Assembly: GCA_964035575.1 (NCBI GenBank)
Contig: OZ037885.1
Location: forward strand, 868,001-932,000
From: Rhynchopus sp. YZ270_cl-10
Lineage: Eukaryota > Euglenozoa > Diplonemea > Diplonemida > Diplonemidae
Reading direction: 5' to 3'
Length of the DNA: 64,000 nt
Positions 1 to 10,422 of the stretch are shown here, piece after piece. The notes below the pieces were generated by a model, which was given only the letters and a program-made list of their open reading frames with translations, had not been told where the DNA came from and ran no database searches. How positions within the stretch are numbered: position 1 is the first letter of the stretch; every line of letters begins with the position of its first letter. The translations under genes and the position numbers were made by a program.

Positions 1-17
1 CATCATTGTGTACTCTA

Positions 18-1421
18 CAGTGTGACACAGAATTAATGGCCGATGACGACATTTTGTAAAAATTGTTATATTATTCTAAAAAATAGGCAAAATTTGACTC
101 ATTTCATTGCATTTTCAACTGGCCGTGTATGAAAAGTGTGTGTGTGGGGAAAATATTAACATGGAAATATCCCTTTTTGGTAAAAAAGGGTGTATGTGTA
201 AAAAAAAAAAATACAGTGTAGCAGTACAAACGAGTGGGTGCACAAAAATAAATAGAGCATGCATTAGTATTTTGTGTGCATTCCGTTGGAATTGCGAACT
301 GCGTCTAGGCGTCGTGGCATTGACATGATGTAACGTGCAACGAAGCTATTGTCCATCTTGGACCATTCCTTGTTGATGGCACGTTTAAGTGCTGACACGT
401 CTTTGGGCTCCCGTTCGTTGACTGCAGTCTGCAGCTTGGCCCACAGGTTCTCAATAGGATTGAGATCAGGGGAGTTGCCTGGCCAGTCAGCTTTAGGGAG
501 GAACGAGAAAGGTTGGGAGGAGAGGAATGCTTGAGTAACGTTCGCAGTGTGGCAGGGTGCCCCATCCTGCTGAAACGTGTAGCTACTGTCAGGCAGGAGT
601 TCTTTTATTTCTTTGAGCGCTTTCTGTAAGACGAGCGTACGGTACTTCTCTGCATTGAGAGCACCGTCATAGAAATAGAGCTTCGTCTTACCTCTGGTGG
701 TGATTCCTCCCCAGACGTGAACCTTCTGCGTAGCCCTGACCTTATCAACGGTTGGGGGCGGCTCATCACCATCTGCAACCCAGACAACATCGTTCTTCTT
801 GCTCACCCGAGAAAAAAGCCAAAAGTCTTTTTCATCGGTGAACATCACCTTTGACCAGTCGGTGTTTCGATGCGTTTCAGCAAACTCTATCCGGGCAGTG
901 ATGTTCTTTTCCGAGAGCTTTGGTTTGCTCTTCGTTTGAACGGGCTTCAGCCCCTTCTCCTTCAGGCACCTGCGGACACTCTCCCTCGAAATCTGTAGTC
1001 GCGACGATACTTTCCTGCAAGACTGAAACCGCTTGCCCCGCATGTGTCTAACCACCCTATTCTTAACGGTGTCGGTGGTGGCCGATCTCTTGCGTCCCCT
1101 CCCTGGCTTGTCCGAAAAATTCCGCTCTCCAGCGCGGTACTCCTTCACCCACCTACCCAAACTCCTCTTCGCAACGTTCAGCAACTCCGCCACCTCATCA
1201 TGGCTCTTACCGCCAACAACGACTAGCGACGCTGCCTGTAGGCGCAACCCTTCCCTCGTGGCCTCAGTGTTCACTTTACCCTTAACCATTATATTTTTGC
1301 TTTTATTGTGTTCCTGGGCGTAAATATTTTATGTTTTGGGGGTGTTTTGAATATGTCCTTGTCAAAATTTGCCGTTTTTTTATAAAATGTCTTCATCGGC
1401 CATTAATTCTGTGTCACACTG
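18..1421 (-). mobile_element. Tc1/mariner-type DNA transposon, DD37E, apparently complete
   Basis: The element is bounded by terminal inverted repeats of about 45 bp (18-62 and 1377-1421) that differ at about two positions and start CAGTGTGACAC. A TA dinucleotide flanks each end (16-17 and 1422-1423), the target duplication expected of the IS630-Tc1-mariner superfamily. It holds one uninterrupted transposase gene on the minus strand (264-1289). Near-identical ends plus an open reading frame indicate a young, possibly still mobile copy. What is seen: ends, TA flanks and ORF. What is inferred: recent activity. Confidence 0.93.
264..1289 (-). CDS. Tc1/mariner family transposase (DD37E)
   Basis: Predicted 341-residue transposase, starting at the ATG at 1289-1287. 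The N-terminal ~110 residues form a paired-like double helix-turn-helix DNA-binding region (helices around 16-50 and 75-108) separated by a basic GRGRKR linker near residue 64. The catalytic DDE core is complete: D152 in FTDEKDF, D242 in FQQDGAPCHT, E280 in SPDLNPIENLW. Spacing between the second Asp and the Glu is 37 residues, so this is DD37E and not the usual DD34E of Tc1 or DD34D of mariner. The length matches active family members. No stop or frameshift interrupts it. It would cut and paste the element between TA dinucleotides. It is the only well-supported complete gene on the minus strand. Confidence 0.95.
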   Translation of the reverse strand: MVKGKVNTEATREGLRLQAASLVVVGGKSHDEVAELLNVAKRSLGRWVKEYRAGERNFSDKPGRGRKRSATTDTVKNRVVRHMRGKRFQSCRKVSSRLQISRESVRRCLKEKGLKPVQTKSKPKLSEKNITARIEFAETHRNTDWSKVMFTDEKDFWLFSRVSKKNDVVWVADGDEPPPTVDKVRATQKVHVWGGITTRGKTKLYFYDGALNAEKYRTLVLQKALKEIKELLPDSSYTFQQDGAPCHTANVTQAFLSSQPFSFLPKADWPGNSPDLNPIENLWAKLQTAVNEREPKDVSALKRAINKEWSKMDNSFVARYIMSMPRRLDAVRNSNGMHTKY

Positions 1422-1423
1422 TA

Positions 1424-2068
1424 CTTTGACGCACTTTACCATCTGCATGCATCAAACCCCCCAGACTATTCTTTACGTGGCGACAATCGAAGGCTACGGC
1501 TTATCTTATCAATAATATTTTTTTTTTTTTTTTGCGACATCGATTGTGATCAAGGATACCTAAGCGCAGTGAGGCTTAGAATCATCTTATACACTGTGTG
1601 TATTTTTTCCCCTCTCTTTTGGAGATGAAGCGTGAGTGAGGCACACCCTTCTCGCCCTTAATCTGTCAATTTTTTTTTTCTCTCTTTTTCCTCCACCTCC
1701 CCACCCTCTTTTTTGGGTTCCATTTTGTGCAGACTACGATTGTCTTCGCGTATGGTTGTTGATGAAATATATTAAAAAAAAAGGTAATCTTTGGATTTCC
1801 CCCCCTTTTCCTATATTCTCCCTGAAATGGTTGACTGTATATTGTGTACTTTGATTGCTATCAGAGTTTTTGGTGTATTTTTTTGTGTCTTCCGACGCTT
1901 TGTGTTGGTAGAAAAAGAAAGACAACAATACATCCTGAAGCACAATGCAGTCAACTATACATTCCCCATAGCCCCTCTGCAATCTGTACACGCACCGCCA
2001 TCTCAGATGTGAACCGCGCCCCGGCAAGCCTTCTCTCACCCACCCCCCCACCCCACCCCTCCCAAGAG
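1424..2068. other. Intergenic; one hairpin A copy, no gene seen
   Basis: Low-complexity T-rich sequence with homopolymer runs and C-rich patches. A family A hairpin (TAAGC...GCTTA followed by TCATCTTA) lies at 1558-1592. Short ORFs here are composition artefacts. Confidence 0.5.
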
Positions 2069-3322
2069 ATGTTGAGTAGACGGCATTTTTGCGAGCTTGT
2101 GGAGCTCCCACCTCGGCAGCTTCTGGACCACGTGTCCTTCCTTGAGAGGTAATGTACATCATTGCATTAGCAACTTTTTTGATTTTTCGATAAAGCTCGT
2201 TTTTTTTCCCTAACAAGAAGGAAATTAGGCAAAAAATAAAAGTCAGCGTTCAGATGGTGTTTTTACAGTATTTATCTTGGATATTTTCACCTAGCGCCAA
2301 ACAGAGTTTTACCCCTATTTGGCTGCGTTCAACGAAAAACGCTGTTATTTTTATTGTTATCAATATCAGTTGGCGGATGATATCGTCTAGTGTTTTTTAT
2401 TGGAGGGTATAAATATCTCGTGGCTTAATAGGATATTTTGGTGATCCCCAAGCAACAGGTGTTTTTGCGGCCAGGTCGGTAGACTCTACCTTGATTGGTG
2501 TTCTTTTGTGCGGGCTGCTTCAGGCTGGAGACGTCGGAAGGACTTTGCGTCCTTCTTCGTGCCTTTGCAGCTGCTTTCGGCTTTCTGAGAGTGATAGGAA
2601 AACCCTGCAGCAAGCTACAATGAGAGGCGGTGTATATTACCCCATATATTTCCCCCTATAAAAAACCCCCCATATGGGGTGCAAGCCTACCCCCTCCTCA
2701 TCCCCTCATCCCCCAACACAGACGCTACGAACGCGAGGTCCAACGACAGCACGAACGCGACGAGGCGCACATCACGACCTCACAGAAGTGGGTTCATAAG
2801 CAGCATGTTGCGAAGGAGGACTCTGCTTTGCGGTGCAGGACACGCAAGAAACGGAAGGAGGAACGCACCCGCACCACCGAAGACAAGGCTGCGGGGGAGC
2901 GCGCCCGGCAGCAGGAACGATGCGAGATGAAGGTGGAGCGCATCCTTGCAGGCGTGCAGGACGCAACAGGACGTCGGCAGGGACATCTGCTGGATGCAGC
3001 ACGGAAGGCACATACTTCAGACCACACAGCTCAGGTGCTGACCTCGCGTGCCCACGACTTCGACTGCAGCTGCACCCTAGTCGAAACCCTCAGCGACAAG
3101 CACCACTGCTTCCCACAGCGTCGTCTCCTCCCTTCCTGCTATCCCCCACTCAACACCTCCTCCTGTGTCATGTCCGCTGCCTCCCCATCACCCCTCACAC
3201 CCAAACCCCCCCCAAGCCTCCCAAACACAACATCCGCAAACCCACCCGGCAGAGGCGTTCTCACAAAAAATGCGGTAAAAGCAGCAGAAGAATGGATAAA
3301 GTTCAGACAAGACACTGAATAA
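2069..3322 (+). CDS. Two-exon gene, unrecognised charged protein (226 aa)
   Basis: Not recognised. Exon 1 is 2069-2148, starting at ATG 2069; a donor GTAATG follows at 2149. Exon 2 is 2722-3322 after a CACAG acceptor and ends in TAA. The splice joins codons in phase and reads LER-RYEREVQ across the junction, with the model totalling 681 nt. Residues ~25-110 are very rich in Arg, Lys, Glu, Gln and His with few hydrophobics, suggesting a long charged helix or coiled coil. Residues ~145-205 are Pro/Ser-rich and probably disordered. Exon 2 is markedly more GC-rich than its surroundings, which supports coding. Further upstream exons are possible, and the start is uncertain. No function is assigned. 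Confidence 0.45.
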
Positions 3323-4265
3323 GAAAGACCTTCTTTTTGTTTACACAAAAAATCGGTGTGTTTGGGTGGGTGTGGATATGGTAGAAGGAACGTTTCTTTC
3401 TAGAGGAAAAGAGAGGCTTCATTAGTGTACCATAATATAAGTGCACCGTAATTTATTTTCTGGGATTGTTAAAAAAACTTACCGTAATCGTAAAAAATGT
3501 TGGACCGTAAAAAAGGTCGAACTTCCAGAAAAATCCTGAAAAGGTCGAACAGTATTACGGTCGATAATTTTTACGATTACGGTACTCCCTTTTTTTACAT
3601 GCATGACAATGAAGTGCTCTCTTTGGGTGGGTTCGATAACACTGCAGAGAAAGCGGTTGTCCTGCGTCTTCAGGTTGTCCTGTGAGGCGGTTTTGCACCT
3701 TTCAACCTCTCTTTTCTTCCAGAACCTATTTCGGTTGACTTGAGCACGTGATTGGTTATAATCATATTTGTTTATCTCTAAAGAGTTATGTTGAAAGGTG
3801 ACTACGCACAGAGAGAGAGAGAGAGGCGAGGTTCATCTGACAACCCCATTATATTGTAAAAGATGTGTGTGCATGAGAACATTCATCTTTCAAGTTTTTC
3901 GTTTTTTTCTCATGTCCTGGATATGCAAAGACGACCACGTCCACTTTTCACTGGACGTGATGGTCAGGGTATTCCATGACAACGATAGTCGCGCGAAGTG
4001 CCATTCTTTACTTGGTTTGTTTTTTTTTTTTTTTTTTTTTTTTTTCCGTTTTACTATTTCCCCCCACAGCACTTTCAAAAGTTTTCACTTTTCTTTGTTC
4101 GGCGGAAGACGCAAAAAACCGGAGCTCCCCCCTTCCACCCGATTTTTTTAATTTTCTCATTCATGGACAAAAAAGGCACATCCAGCAACCTTTTTTTGAA
4201 GCCTTCAGGGAGAGGCTTAGTTTTATCTGATACACTTTTCATATCACACAGAAACAAACACACCT
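3323..4265. other. Intergenic; palindromic block and hairpins F and E
   Basis: Holds a 16-bp perfect inverted repeat (ACCGTAATCGTAAAAA at ~3481-3496 and its complement at ~3569-3584), a family F copy (3614-3712), a GAGA microsatellite near 3812, a family E hairpin (3862-3900) and a poly-T tract (4020-4045). The start codon of the next gene is preceded by a short AC-rich leader after TCACACAG. Confidence 0.6.
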
Positions 4266-5351
4266 ATGGCAACATGCATCTACGTAGTGCGGCATGGACA
4301 AGATGAGGACAACGCAGAAGGGCTTCTCAACGGACACAGAGACCGTGCCCTCACGGAGCAAGGACGTGCCCAGGCAGCACTCATTGCGAAGCGTATCAAA
4401 ACCCTCAACCCAGACGTCGTAATTGCTAGCCCGCTGCAGCGTGCACGTATAACAGGTGAGACAATTCGTATGCAGTCCTTTTGTTCACAATAAAGTTGTT
4501 GTCAGAAGAGAAGTAGGGAGGGGAGGGGATGTGTCTAAATTATCTGTGTGTGTGTGTTTTTTGTGTGGATGCTTCACCGCAATACAAAACTTTGAGACAA
4601 AGAGACACAGGTAACTTTTCATGTCTGATTTGTCACTTTCCTCTTCGTCACCAAGTCTGATTGCTTTTCGATATCATTGGTCCCGAATTCCTAGACTTTC
4701 TAGCTTTTTTTTTACCTGATTTATTATTGACGATTGTAGACTAAGCAGGGTTAGGGTCATCTTATAAACCTTTTTATTATCATCTATACCTCGAAATGGA
4801 TGTAGGGTTTGCATAAGTTGGGTCCACGGCAGTCATTGTACCTAAGGTACATTGTCACGAGAGGGCTTTCATATTTTCAAGTCAACTTTATTTTTTTGTT
4901 TCATTCCTGATCCAAAAGCTTCACAAACCTCCCCTCTCTTACAGACGCAGCGACAGGGCTCCCCGAGGATAAATTCATTGTGTACGACGACATGAAGGAA
5001 CGTGACTTTGGCGTGCTCACAGGGCGCCCATATGCGGACATCAAGGTCGTCGCAGGAGACAACGTGCTGCAGACAGACCAGGTGACGTACTTCTTGGAGG
5101 TGGAAGGGGCAGAGACGTTTCCTGTCCTGCTGGCCCGTGCACAGTCCGTGCTTGACTACGTCAACACTACCCAAGCAGGCAAACGTGTCGTCCTCGTGGG
5201 CCACGGTGATCTCAACAAAATGGTGCGCTCCGCCTTCATGAACTGGTCATGGGAAGAAGGGCTCAAAACTGCGTACGTAGGCAATACAGATGTCATCCAG
5301 CTTCCCCCAGCCGAGGGCTCCGACGGACACTCGATTATGTCTTTTGAATGA
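4266..5351 (+). CDS. Histidine phosphatase superfamily (PGAM-like) protein, two exons
   Basis: Exons 4266-4455 and 4945-5351 join in phase (597 nt, 198 aa); the intron is GTGAGA...TTACAG. The N-terminus carries the superfamily signature VVRHGQDEDN, with catalytic His10 and the RHG motif. The second catalytic His is His150 in VLVGHGD, and a conserved Arg lies in SPLQRAR near residue 60. ERDFGVLTGR near residue 82 corresponds to the acid/base segment of the fold. The length (~200 aa) is that of small cytosolic phosphoglycerate mutase-like phosphatases, so the true substrate cannot be told from sequence; a metabolic phosphatase is as likely as a glycolytic mutase. Without splicing, exon 1 runs into a stop at ~4493 and loses the second half of the active site, which strongly supports the intron. 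The intron contains family A and B hairpins in the sense orientation. Confidence 0.9.
4456..4944 (+). other. Intron of the PGAM-like gene, carrying hairpins A and B
   Basis: 489-nt GT-AG intron. A family A hairpin (4738-4770) and a family B hairpin (4852-4890) both lie inside it in the sense orientation, so they must be present in the pre-mRNA. Confidence 0.85.
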
Positions 5352-5988
5352 AGTTCATGAGTGGTTACCAAAAAAGTAATCACCGGGAGTCAGCGACACT
5401 GTAGGTCAAGGTGGGGGAAAAAATGTGGGGAATGTTATTATATTAGTGGGGGTATTGGGTTTGGCGGGGTTCAAGCAGCAAAGACTGGCTACGTGCCCTT
5501 TTTTATATTTAGAAAGTGGTGCGCACCCCGAGACTCTGTTTCCCCCCACATTGGTTATTGAATGCAATAGCTACATCGTTTTTTCCCTTTTATTTTCAAG
5601 ACTTATATAAGCACCCCCCTTTGCTGGTGTGTTGTGTTTTGTCCACACAGCGTCTTCTCTCTGTTCATGGCATGCTGTGTGCGAGCATCGACACCCCGAG
5701 GGGGAGGTATCCCTTCCTCCAGTGTTTAACAAAACCTGGATTACGTCAGGAGCAAGGTGACACTATAGTATTCGCCTTGCCCCAACTTTTTGGTGTGTGT
5801 CTGTCTCCTTGCCATGTCTTTTCCCCCTGGAGATTCAAGACACTCTTTATTCTTCTCAGCCAATGAACGAAAATAACCGAAAATAAAAGAGGGGGTAGGA
5901 TACCTTTTAGAATAAGTTGCAATAAAGGTGGCGCCCAACAAACCCAAGAGTTCAATAGGATATTTACACACATATACACACATCAACA
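5352..5988. other. Intergenic and 5' leader of P450 gene 1
   Basis: No gene seen. Mixed-composition sequence with C-rich runs. The last ~35 nt before the P450 ATG (AATAG, then GATATTTACACAC...) are shared with the leader of the second P450 gene. Confidence 0.5.
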
Positions 5989-7548
5989 ATGCTTCTGTGG
6001 ATCTTCTGTGGCGCATGCATCACAGTGCTCGCTGCACTGCACCGTTGGTCTGCAAAGGGGCTAAACAATCAAAAGGGCCTTGAGATGCACCCTCAGACGT
6101 ATCCCTTAATCGGGATTTTACCTCTTATGCTGAAGGCAATGAAGGAGGGCACTGTGACCGACGTCATCTTGGATGAGCACAAGAGGAATGGGTGGAAGGC
6201 GTACGCCCACTCCGTTCCTGGGCGTGGGATGACAGTGCAGATTGTGGACCCGGCTGATATCAAGCATGTATCCTTAACCGCGGGGCATAAGATGGTAGCA
6301 GGCCCCTTCGTCAGGGATCCCTTCCACGAGCTGTTTGGCTACAACATCATTGTGGCCGAGGGTGAGGACTGGAAGGAGCAGCGTAGAACCTTCAACCACA
6401 TCTTAACAAAGCGTATGCTCCGTGACCGCATGAGCGATGTGTTTGGCAAGACAGCACAGACAGCCGTGACAGTGCTGAAGGAGAAGCTTGCCGCAGGAGA
6501 CGGGCGGGTTGATGCCTTTGACATGCAGAGGTTCCTGAGATGCCTGGCGTTCGATGCCACAAACAGCGTTGCCTTCTCGCGTGGCACCAAAGCACTCATT
6601 GGCAACCCCAAAGACGTCGCCCTGCAGGACGGGTTTGACAGGATCCTGATCCGCATCTTTGACCGCTTCCTGACACCGTGGTGGAAGGTGAACAGGATGT
6701 TCCAGCTGTCGGAGAGCGAGCGCGACTTCCGCCGTTCGCTGGCCGCATGCGACAAACATTTCGACAGTGTTTTCGACGACTTCGTCAACAAAGACGGCAC
6801 AATGAACGAGGATCGCATCCGTGACGGGACGATGTCTTCCATCTTTGTAGAGCACCTGCATGATATTGAGGACGGAACCGCCGTCACCAAGGTGCCCATG
6901 CGCGAACGCCTGCGCGAATTGATCACAACCACCTTGATCGCAGGCAGGGACACAATCTCTTCTGCCATGACCTCGACTCTGTACCTTCTCTGCCAGAAGG
7001 AGAACGCACACTGGATGGAGAAGCTGCGTGCGGAGGCGCTAAAGATCTTTGGAAACGAGCTGAACAGGCCGCTGACGTACGACGATTTGGATGGCGCACC
7101 GGTCATGCACGCTGTCTTCATGGAGGCCACTCGTCTTATGCCACCAGCTCCTGTGAACGAGCGCGTTGCCACTGAGGACATTACGTTCCCTTCCGGCTTT
7201 GAAGTGAAGGCAGGACAGGCTGTTGGATGGTCCCCGTGGGCCATCAACCGCAACCCCAAATTGTGGGGTGAGGATGTGGAGGTGTTCCGTCCTGAGCGCT
7301 GGATGGATGGGAAGAAGTATGACGACTACATGTACAACTCCTTCGGCTCTGGACACAGGTCCTGTGTGGGAAAGCCGATGGCTCTCATTGAAGCTAAGAT
7401 AACCCTGCTGACCCTCTTCGCACACTTCCGCTTTGAACGCAATGAGAACTTCACCGGGAGGCTTGAGCTCGGGTTTGTCTCCTCGCTGAATGACGGCAGG
7501 TTCCTGAATGTGATGTCTGAGGAAACGTACGCACGTAGGGCAGCCTAA
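5989..7548 (+). CDS. Cytochrome P450 monooxygenase (copy 1, 519 aa)
   Basis: Intronless ORF with the canonical features of a microsomal class II P450. An N-terminal hydrophobic anchor spans residues ~1-18. The I-helix oxygen-binding motif is AGRDT (318-322). The K-helix ExxR is EATR (379-382). The PERW meander motif follows near 437. The heme loop FGSGHRSCVG is at 452-461 with axial Cys459. Full length is typical of eukaryotic P450s, and all catalytic landmarks are intact. The overall pattern (AGRDT plus PERW with a short hydrophobic N-terminus) resembles the CYP86/CYP4-type fatty-acid hydroxylase clan, so a lipid omega-hydroxylase role is plausible but inferred. It is GC-richer than the flanks and a close paralogue of the gene at 13123-14670. 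It would need an NADPH-P450 reductase, which is not in this window. Confidence 0.96.
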   Translation: MLLWIFCGACITVLAALHRWSAKGLNNQKGLEMHPQTYPLIGILPLMLKAMKEGTVTDVILDEHKRNGWKAYAHSVPGRGMTVQIVDPADIKHVSLTAGHKMVAGPFVRDPFHELFGYNIIVAEGEDWKEQRRTFNHILTKRMLRDRMSDVFGKTAQTAVTVLKEKLAAGDGRVDAFDMQRFLRCLAFDATNSVAFSRGTKALIGNPKDVALQDGFDRILIRIFDRFLTPWWKVNRMFQLSESERDFRRSLAACDKHFDSVFDDFVNKDGTMNEDRIRDGTMSSIFVEHLHDIEDGTAVTKVPMRERLRELITTTLIAGRDTISSAMTSTLYLLCQKENAHWMEKLRAEALKIFGNELNRPLTYDDLDGAPVMHAVFMEATRLMPPAPVNERVATEDITFPSGFEVKAGQAVGWSPWAINRNPKLWGEDVEVFRPERWMDGKKYDDYMYNSFGSGHRSCVGKPMALIEAKITLLTLFAHFRFERNENFTGRLELGFVSSLNDGRFLNVMSEETYARRAA

Positions 7549-9496
7549 GCTCACCCACAAAGCCTAAGCCCAGTGGTGCGAGTGTACTTAAATGAGGGTT
7601 TGTTTTTCTTTAGTGTTTGCATCCGCCGGTGTGGCGAGGTGTCATGCACTGTCAAGCCCTCTTACGTTGTTTGTTGCTTTGCTTGCGTATCGTTCCAGAC
7701 AACACACCTTCTTAACCCTATTTCTTTACTCTCGGTGTTACCGTGATGTACAATACACTTCACCCATTTCTTAACCCTCGATGCAAAACCCTTTTTTTCT
7801 CTCTCTCTCTCTTTTGCTTTTTTTTTGTATCTGCACACAACACCTGGAAACAGTGTGCAATAAAGTGTTTTCTGGAAGTTCGATCACCCCGCAGAGTCTT
7901 CCGGTTGTCCGGTGAGGCGTTTTGCACCTTTTCAACTTCTCTTTTTTTTGTTGTTGTTGTTATTTTCAGGGTGTTCGTGTTTGGTTTTGGGATTTTTTCT
8001 TCAGAATTATGTCTTTTGGGCATAATTCCCAATACCAAGCTAATGCCCTGGTGGTTTTGCATCCGATTTACGGCATATCTGCTGAGACGTTGCTGCTGAA
8101 GGAGCACCCGAAGAACCAGGAATACGTCAAAAAAAATAAATCAAACACATATGGCAACATGATAATATTTTAAGAGATCTCACAATAAATTTGTCAGATT
8201 TTACCGTAAATACTGGGACCGTAACACTGTTCCAAGTAACGAAAATTCTAAAAATTCCAGTTATTTTCCAGAATATTGGTTCCATATTTGATACGACCCA
8301 GTATTTTTTGGTTTCCGGTATTACATACAATGCAACGAGGCCGAAAACGCCTGGAAATAGGCATCTCTGGAAAATCTATCTAAGGTTTGGCTGTATGAGG
8401 CCTTTTCTCTGAAATTGTTCACCATCTTGCACTGTATATATTGTACACTATGACCAAAATAGCCGTAAAATGACTGAAAAAATTCTCATAATTTGCTCAT
8501 ATTAGCGCATACTTGGGGTGAATACTCCGGGGTACTTTTCTGGAACAAAAATCGCAAAACCCCGAGAATTATTACTATGATATTCTATTACATATCCGGT
8601 GCTCTCAATAATGGAACACATATAACAATTGTCATTTGCCATACGTGAATCGATTAACGTAGAACTGGAGTCGTTTACACAATGCAAAAAAAAGTTCCAC
8701 CCCTCTCCTCCGAACGGAATTTTTTGTCCCGCTATCGGCTCCTGAGTTGCCCCCCTTCCATTTTACTCCTATCCCTTCTCCTCTCATTCCGCTCTTATCT
8801 CCCTCTTTCTACCCTCCTCTGGCTCTCTTCCTGTGCGAAGCATGGTGATGCGTGGTGGGAAGGACATTGATACGGAGCACGTTCACCTTCTGTGATTGAA
8901 AGTGATCTGAAAACGATGTTCTACCCTAGGGGAGTCACGGCACATTGATTTCCTGAAAGATGACTAAGTATATGAGGCTTAGGATCATCTTAATAAACTT
9001 TTCTTTTTTTTCCCGTCATTTTTTCTGTCTTGAGGTACACTCATGAGAGGGTTTTGTATTTCAAGGCAATTTTTTTTGCGACTTTGAAGAAAAATCGTGG
9101 TTACTATCCAATGATAGTAGTCTAAAATCAACCATATTTTTTTTGTCTCTTGCGAACTGACTAAGCACAGCAAAAGGCTTACCAAAACATTGCTCTTTTT
9201 TGTTGTTGTTGTTATTTGTTGTTTTTGTTTTTATTATACCTTCTATTCAGTAGAATAGATGGTATGAAATAATTGTTTTTGTTTTTTTTCATGCACGCCC
9301 GCTGCCTTTTTTTTTAAGTAAAGAACGCATGCGAGTTTTTTTTTGTTGACAAGACTTAGAACCTGGACCAGTTTACGCTGTGTCCTTTTTTAAAACTCTT
9401 CGATGCATGAACCCTACACGCTGAGACGGTGGTTCGTCAAGAACTTTCCCTGCGTGTTTTTTTTATTTACCCTTCAGTGGTGCTATAGGAAATGAG
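7549..9496. other. Intergenic; hairpins F, A, B and family G
   Basis: No gene seen. Family F copy at 7874-7943, family A at 8957-8996, family B at 9033-9070 and a third hairpin type (family G, CGTGG...CTATC..GATAGTAG) at 9096-9121. 8190-8480 is AT-rich with recurring TACCGTA and TATT words. Confidence 0.55.
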
Positions 9497-9528
9497 TCAA
9501 CGACCTGTCAGCGACCTGTCAATATCGG
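9497..9528 (+). repeat. GACCTGTCA double motif (left copy)
   Basis: GACCTGTCAGC occurs twice, followed by AATATCG. Similar motifs are at 11551-11580, 41164-41204 and 41231-41258. The first two bracket the 9.5-11.6 kb array region as direct repeats. Confidence 0.7.
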
Positions 9529-9566
9529 GGGGGGTGGGTCATTTTTTAATAGTACTTAGCCATTTT

Positions 9567-9814
9567 CAGGTACACAGGTACACAGGTACACAGGTACACA
9601 GGTACACAGGTACACAGGTACACAGGTACACAGGTACACAGGTACACAGGTACACAGGTACACAGGTACACAGGTACACAGGTACACAGGTACACAGGTA
9701 CACAGGTACACAGGTACACAGGTACACAGGTACACAGGTACACAGGTACACAGGTACACAGGTACACAGGTACACAGGTACACAGGTACACAGGTACACA
9801 GGTACACAGGTACA
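9567..9814 (+). repeat. Tandem array, 8-bp unit GTACACAG, 31 copies
   Basis: 248 bp of perfect 8-bp repeats, exactly 31 units. Long ORFs in all frames here are artefacts of the repeat. The perfect homogeneity implies recent expansion. Confidence 0.98.
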
Positions 9815-9833
9815 TAATCTGTGGTGGTCAAAA

Positions 9834-10190
9834 GTGCAAAATCCACACGTTCTATCTTGTGCATCCCAGCTTGAACGACTCTTTGCCGCTTCACATCTGG
9901 TCTGTGAATGTGTTCACAGACCAGCTGTAGTAGAAATCACCTCCAGCTTTGAGGGACTCAGGGCTGTGTGACGCTGCTGATTTCGACATGTTGCCGAAGC
10001 AGTCACTCAAAGCATTTTGACTAAACGTCTGAACGTTCTGAACCTGGAATCGATAGCAGACAGGAACAAGAGGATGGGCAGGCAGCGCCTGCCCGACCTG
10101 TGTGAAGTGAATCAGTGATTGCCTGACAGATGTCTGGGTAACCGTGTATTCTGTGTGGGTATCCATGTCCGAGTATATCCCATTGTCCCC
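9834..10190 (-). other. Complex sequence with a 91-codon minus-strand ORF, doubtful
   Basis: Unlike its low-complexity surroundings, this stretch has balanced composition. A minus-strand ORF with an ATG at 10166 runs to 9891 (91 aa, beginning MDTHTEYTVTQ). It has no recognisable domain and could be a gene fragment or an exon remnant. Nothing in the flanks supports splicing. Confidence 0.2.
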
Positions 10191-10199
10191 TTACATTGT

Positions 10200-10390
10200 G
10201 ATTTACGTGTAACTTTTTTTACATGTTAGCCACATGTCATTTGACATGTAAAGTGACATGTGCCACAGGTGAAATGACCTGTTAAGTACATGTCATTTTT
10301 AGGTGGCACATGTCATTTACTTCACCGTCGTGTAGGGTCCGCGCGGGGTACCCCGGGGTTTGGGGAGCACACGGCGGTGAAGTAAGTTAC
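10200..10390. repeat. ACATGT palindrome cluster and long hairpin
   Basis: ACATGT or TGACATGT words recur at least six times in 10220-10320. A ~17-bp inverted repeat (TTACTTCACCG-CGTGT and complement, one wobble) folds 10317-10387, with GGGGTACCCC in its loop. Confidence 0.75.
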
Positions 10391-10422
10391 ATTACATGGA
10401 ATGTTACATGTGAAAAACCGTT

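Noticed and set aside
9567..9814. CRISPR-like array
   Set aside because: Repeats are contiguous 8-bp units with no spacers, and the genome is eukaryotic.
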